Below are positions 60,201 through 64,000 of a stretch of 64,000 bases of DNA, piece after piece. The translations under genes were made by a program, and so were the position numbers. This stretch comes from Bromus sterilis. Its lineage: Eukaryota > Streptophyta > Magnoliopsida > Poales > Poaceae. The stretch covers positions 90,310,001-90,374,000 of the forward strand of contig OX465598.1 of NCBI GenBank assembly GCA_950022295.1, in the 5' to 3' direction. The notes under the pieces are model-generated. The model did not search any database, was not told the origin of the DNA, and saw only the letters and a program-made list of their open reading frames with translations. Each line of letters opens with the position of its first letter. Within the stretch, counting starts at the first letter, position 1.

Positions 60201-61161
60201 CCTCCAGTCTGGTACTCGTAGTTCAGGACTAGCCAAGTCAAAGCTGGCACTTCTGCAAGTGAAACCCCACCTCCCTTTACCTTGATACATGTGCATGAGT
60301 AGTATAGCTCCTATGTAAGTCTTGCTGAGTACGATTTTTTACTCACGTTTGATTAATCTATGTTTTAGATGAACCCACCGACCCCGATGGTGACTTCTAC
60401 CCGAAGCTCGAAGAATGAAGACTCAGACCAAGACCAAGCTAGTGTAGTCCCAGTCAGACGACTGGTTCCCTCGTGGAGGGCTTGTTTTTAGATAAGGCTT
60501 CTCTAAGCCATTTGTTAAACTTGTCTGTACTCAGACCTACTTTGCTTCCGCTTGTCTGTTGTAATGTTGGATCACATGCTTGTGATCTCTGTGTGCACTC
60601 TGTAAGAGTTATCAATAAAGTATATACTTTGTAGAGAATTACAATGATACCTTCTGTTCATACAAGGCATGTGTGCTGCGTGTATGTTTATAACATGCAT
60701 GTCTTAGTATGGGTTTTCGAGACCTTAGTTGTGATCTGGCTGGCGGTCTTTTATACACCAAGTGGCCCTTAGATGTGCGCAGCTTGGGGCATCGCGATGC
60801 GATTGTTCGAGACTCTGTCTCGTGCACACTTTGATGTATGATCGAGCCCGCCCTAGACCCCGACTAAGTGATCGGGCTGGAGTAAGTCTATGTAAGGGTT
60901 ATAATACAATCGATAGTATGGTTGAGGCGACTTGTCTATGAGTATGGGAGTTCACCACCCATATCATTTAGACTTGTGTGCGGACGATGAGGACCCATTT
61001 TATTTGATCATCCGGCCTGGATGGGATGCCCCTCACGTTCGATGCTTTCCGAGAACGTTTTGTGCTTGGCCTTGTCTGCTTAGACAAGTGGGTACGGTTC
61101 TCGGCTCTCCATATGATTTTGTTGTAGCGAGGCTTGCATACGCTAACCCCGGGTCCCGACA
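57247..61161 (+). repeat. 3' LTR of H, complete
   Basis: 3915 bp from TATCAGAACCCC (ancestral TG inferred) to GGGTCCCGACA. AT-rich first part, GC-rich middle (57840-58450, long open frames on both strands with no recognised domain), AT-rich 3' half. Confidence 0.85.
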
Positions 61162-61239
61162 GATAAACTCTTCAGTCGAAGAGTAACCATCATCTTCAAG
61201 CTTGAATGATGCAACACTTGATTTCTTGTTCTTCTAGCT

Positions 61240-61808
61240 TCATTCATCACAAGTTGATACAGTAATCTGCGATGATCTTCCATTAACAGTAGGAATAGGA
61301 CCAAATAAGATCTTGAACCATCCGGAGCTCAAGACGTCGTTGTTCATATATTTTGCGTCCACACGTACCTCTATAATTGAGAAATAACAAAATAAATAAA
61401 TGAATCAACGCGAGACACATATAAAACAAGTAAGTCTAATATGGAATATAAATTACCTTAAGAAAGTCTGAATATTCCTTCGGTGGAAAATTTATGGGAT
61501 AATTATCTAAATCAACATATGTACCTAATCTTTGCGCTGACATATATGTCAGCTCACAAAGTTTCTCCCACCTTCCACGCAACTGAAAAAGCTCTTATCA
61601 AATTTCCTCAGTGTTTCTATGATGAAAAGCTTGTTGTATCAACCTCAGCAATGTGGATCCCACCACTAACTAATTCACTGAAAGATACACCTAGAGATCC
61701 ATGAAGCCCGAACTTCATTGTACATGCCCCTATCAAAACATCTAAAGAGATCACTTGTGTAAATGGACGAGAAATGTTGACCACACCATCCGATTTGTGA
61801 GTTTTCAT
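61240..61808 (-). CDS. Candidate three-exon gene, 139 aa, function unknown
   Basis: The model reads ATG at 61808 to 61644 (55 codons), 61582-61457 (42 codons) and 61368-61240 (42 codons plus TGA). Introns are 61 and 88 bp, both phase 0, with GT donors (GTTGAT, GTAATT) and AG acceptors (TTTTTCAG, ATAGAG). Exon 2 opens LRGRWEKLCELTYMS; exon 3 contains WFKILFGPIPTVNGR. No signal peptide, membrane segment or known domain is recognised. The first intron is short for a plant. The model lies downstream of the right CCGATA segment and only about 80 bp from element H. It could be a captured fragment in a transposon rather than a host gene. Confidence 0.4.
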
Positions 61809-61949
61809 AGACTAAGTGATGCAAATATAGGTAGGCAAGGATTGATGGCAAAAGAACTAGGGGAAAGAAGAAAGGACATGAAGAAGAACTGACAGGCGGG
61901 AGGAAGAAAGAGCGGGAAGAATACCTGTCAGGAATATGGAAAAAAAGAG

Positions 61950-62182
61950 CGCTATCGGTGAACTACATGCCGACAGTGTGCTGTCAGTACCCTACCGACC
62001 AACGGTCCGTTGTCGGTTTACCGACTATCTATAGCTCCATTTGGACTGCGCCATGTCGGTCTAGGGGTGCTGTCGATCAGCTGCTTACCAATATCATGTT
62101 GTCGGTAGGTGGTTGGCCGACAGGTCCATAGATTTGTACTATTTTCAAAGCGGCATATAATTTTCAAATTTCTGAAAAAATA
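61950..62182 (-). repeat. CCGATA-rich segment, right copy of an inverted pair
   Basis: In reverse it aligns over about 225 bp with 35815-36040, sharing ACAAATCTATGG, CCAAATGGAGCTAT and ATGTAGTTCACCGAT. The palindrome at the left copy is degraded here. Confidence 0.6.
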
Positions 62183-62376
62183 CAAAAAAAATCTGAAGTT
62201 ATGGTAACTTTTAATCATTAGCATCCAAATAGTATGAATTCATATACTACTGTTGTTTGTTTACATTGCATTAACATTGTAGTTATCCTCCAAAGCTATA
62301 GTAAATTTGAAGCATAGTTTTTCCAATTGTTTTTTGTTGATCGCATATTGATAACTATTGTTGCATACTAAAGTTA

Positions 62377-62625
62377 TTATAATTCTACTACTGTACATTT
62401 TTTCTTTTCCAAGTTCATCTTCTGCTCCCTGATTGATTCTATAAAAACGCCAACCTTCATATAGTTTTTGTTGTTCTCATCTAGTTTCATATTTTCTTCT
62501 TGTTTGTTAAGTTCAGATTGAAGCAACTCATTGTACAGTCTTCCAGTTCTGTCAAAAGGCTGAAAATCTTCAAGTGACAACCATTTACCATAGAATACCG
62601 TCCCAAAAAAAATGCATCTACACCA
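62377..62625 (-). pseudogene. Open exon-like segment, unknown protein with a charged helical tail
   Basis: The minus-strand frame is open into the LINE-like sequence on its right and stops at 62377. It contains GKWLSLEDFQPFDRTGR followed by a Lys/Glu-rich, probably coiled-coil segment (LNKQEENMKLDENNKNY). No family recognised. It points toward the right CCGATA segment just as the Ulp1-related relic points toward the left one, so the two may belong to one gene or element. Confidence 0.3.
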
Positions 62626-62626
62626 A

Positions 62627-63223
62627 GTCACCGCTTCCCTAGCCACTCAGCCGCGGCTACCGCCGGTCCGCCGCATCTCCGGCACGATGTGGTGGATCCT
62701 GATTTTTACCGGTGGGAGGGTTTTAATTTTATTTGTTTTTATGAGTTTTGTTAGAGTTTGTGTCTTGCTCGGGAAGACGAAATGGCGACGGCTCCATAAA
62801 TATGGAATAAGGTTTTCCCCGCCTAGCCCCATTTCGGTGGTGCGCCTAGCATCATCGGTGGACGTGTGGAGGTGTGTTCTCGGTGGTTTTGTCCTTGGTG
62901 AATTTGCTTGGATTTGGTCGTAGTTTATCTACGTTCATGTGTCGTTAGGTTGGATCCTTCCAATCTAGCTACTCTTCAATGGCGGCGATTTTGATCTGAT
63001 GCGCTGGTCCTATGGGGTCTTAGCACGGCGACTTCCCGGCTGTCTACTACAATAAGTTTTTCCTAGCTCTGGTGAGGTAGGGGCGATGACGGGCGGCGCG
63101 TCCTCGACTTGCTTCAGTGTTTGTAGTCGTCGCTAGGTGATCTACGAATATGGATGTAATTTTTATTATTTTTTGTGTTCATTGTACTATCATGATTGAA
63201 GATGGAAGTTTTTTCAAAAAAAA
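62627..63223 (+). mobile_element. LINE-like 3' end, plus strand
   Basis: About 600 bp ending in an A run (63216-63223), matching 63373-63970 in reverse (for example TCGTTAGGTTGGATCCTTCC). Truncated at the 5' side, no ORF. Assigned to non-LTR elements by the A tail and 5' truncation only. Confidence 0.45.
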
Positions 63224-63372
63224 GACAACCCGTCATCATGTGTCAGAGAGGAATATTTGACATGAACGACGATTAAGGTGGGGTGCTGGATCTAACTAAC
63301 TGCAGATGACCATAGCAGATAAAAAAGGTACGCAGATGACAGAACAATTTAGACTTTGAAACTCAGCATTTC
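63224..63372. other. Spacer between the two LINE-like tails
   Basis: 149 bp of single-copy-looking sequence; nothing recognised. Confidence 0.4.
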
Positions 63373-64000
63373 TTTTTTTTCAGAGAAAACTTTCGATCTA
63401 TTCATCTTTAATCATGGCAGTACAATAAACACTAGAAATAATAAAAAAATACATTCAGATTCGCATACCACCTAGCAACGATAATAAACACTGAAGCGAG
63501 CCGAGGACGCGCCACCGTCATCGTCCCTCCTTCGCCGAAACCGGGCAAAACTTGTTGTAGTAGACAGTCGGGAAATCGCCGTGCTAAGGCGCCATAGGAC
63601 CAACGCACCAGAGCAGAAACCGTCGCCATTGAAGAATAACGTAGATCGGAAGGATCCAACCTAACGACACACAAACGCAGATAAACTACGACCAAATCCG
63701 AGCAAATCCACCAAAAATAGATTCACCGGAAACACATCTTCACACGCCCATCGATGATGCTACACGCACCACCGAAAAGAGGGCTAGGCAGGGAGAACTT
63801 TATTCCATCTTTACGAAGCCGCCACCATCTCGTCTTCTCGAGTAAAACACAAATCCTAACAAAACAAAAACAATTAATTAAAGTTAGAGCCCTTCCAGTG
63901 ACAAAATCCATGATCCACTATCAGAATCATGGCCCTAAGACCACCGTAGATGGAGCGATGGCGACTTGCGTAGTAGATACGTTTTTTCAGGAGCGGCTAC
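63373..64000 (-). mobile_element. LINE-like 3' end, minus strand, reaching the window edge
   Basis: Begins with a T run (63373-63380), the complement of an A tail, and matches 62627-63223 in reverse. Continues beyond the window. Confidence 0.45.

Larger units (their letters stand above)
51302..61161 (+). mobile_element. Element H: Tekay-type chromovirus, 5' LTR truncated, gag missing
   Basis: Truncated 5' LTR (51302-53698), Met PBS (53703), a 670 bp non-coding stretch where gag-protease should be, then RT, RNase H, integrase and chromodomain (54370-57269), the PPT and a complete 3' LTR (57247-61161). LTR termini pair as TGTC/GACA (the start now reads TATC). The two LTRs are nearly identical over the shared 2.4 kb, so insertion was recent relative to the backbone. 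Confidence 0.85.

Noticed and set aside
36305..61166. Possible shared target duplication at the outer ends of F and H
   Set aside because: TTACT on the left and GATAA on the right do not match. F and H are separate insertions that were fused by deletion, so none is expected.
62574..63230. GACAACC at 62574 and after the A tail at 63224 as a LINE target duplication
   Set aside because: Only 7 bp, and the left copy lies inside a separate exon-like segment, about 50 bp before the LINE-like homology starts.

Overview
The window looks like nuclear DNA from a large-genome grass, most likely a Triticeae species (wheat, barley, rye or Aegilops). The basis is its density of nested LTR retrotransposons of grass type: Athila-like elements primed by tRNA-Asp, Tekay-type chromoviruses and a very-long-LTR non-coding element primed by initiator tRNA-Met. 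There are also low-copy relics of an Ulp1-protease-associated plant gene family and a Stowaway end. I see no bacterial features, no CRISPR array, no rRNA or tRNA gene, and no clearly intact conventional host gene. Family names given here are from recognition, not from a database search.

Region 1 (1-31599) is a nest of retrotransposons. Positions 1-1765 are an LTR-like block. From 2344 to 22569 lies an Athila-type element on the minus strand in tandem form: the 3' half of one internal domain (22569 down to 19097), one shared LTR, then the 5' half of a second internal domain (PBS, gag, protease, ORF1; 6525 down to 2344). The shared LTR was split by a plus-strand gag-only element, A (7525-18684), which still shows a GGGTG target duplication on both sides. 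Element A has lost most of its 5' LTR and the start of gag. It carries a chromovirus fragment (E, 9150-12171) and an almost identical 1.9 kb direct duplication on either side of E. To the right, a second copy of the A family (B, 22570-28233, minus) is truncated against the Athila element and inserted in another LTR (J, 28234-29738). J in turn sits in a Copia-type element (K, 29739-31599) with a short 109 bp LTR.

Region 2 is the backbone at 31600-36309 and 61162-64000. It holds a Stowaway relic, a 138 bp tandem repeat, a decayed gene related to the plant Ulp1-protease/mobile-domain family, and two inverted copies of a CCGATA-rich segment. A compact three-exon gene model is open on the minus strand (61808 to 61240), and two LINE-like 3' ends lie tail to tail.

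Region 3 (36310-61161) interrupts the backbone. It is a chimera of two retrotransposons: F, a LARD-like element resembling Sukkula (about 4.4 kb LTRs, 2.75 kb non-coding core), with a solo LTR of a related subfamily (G) inside its 5' LTR; and H, a Tekay-type chromovirus with RT, RNase H, integrase and chromodomain but no gag. F and H are joined by a 48 bp filler built from copies of both flanks. F and H share conserved non-coding blocks (post-PBS leader, a mid-LTR palindrome block, a hairpin before the polypurine tract), which fits a non-coding parasite mobilised by an autonomous chromovirus.

No element here appears able to transpose on its own. All coding regions have stops, frameshifts, catalytic substitutions or missing domains, except the small three-exon model, whose function is unknown.
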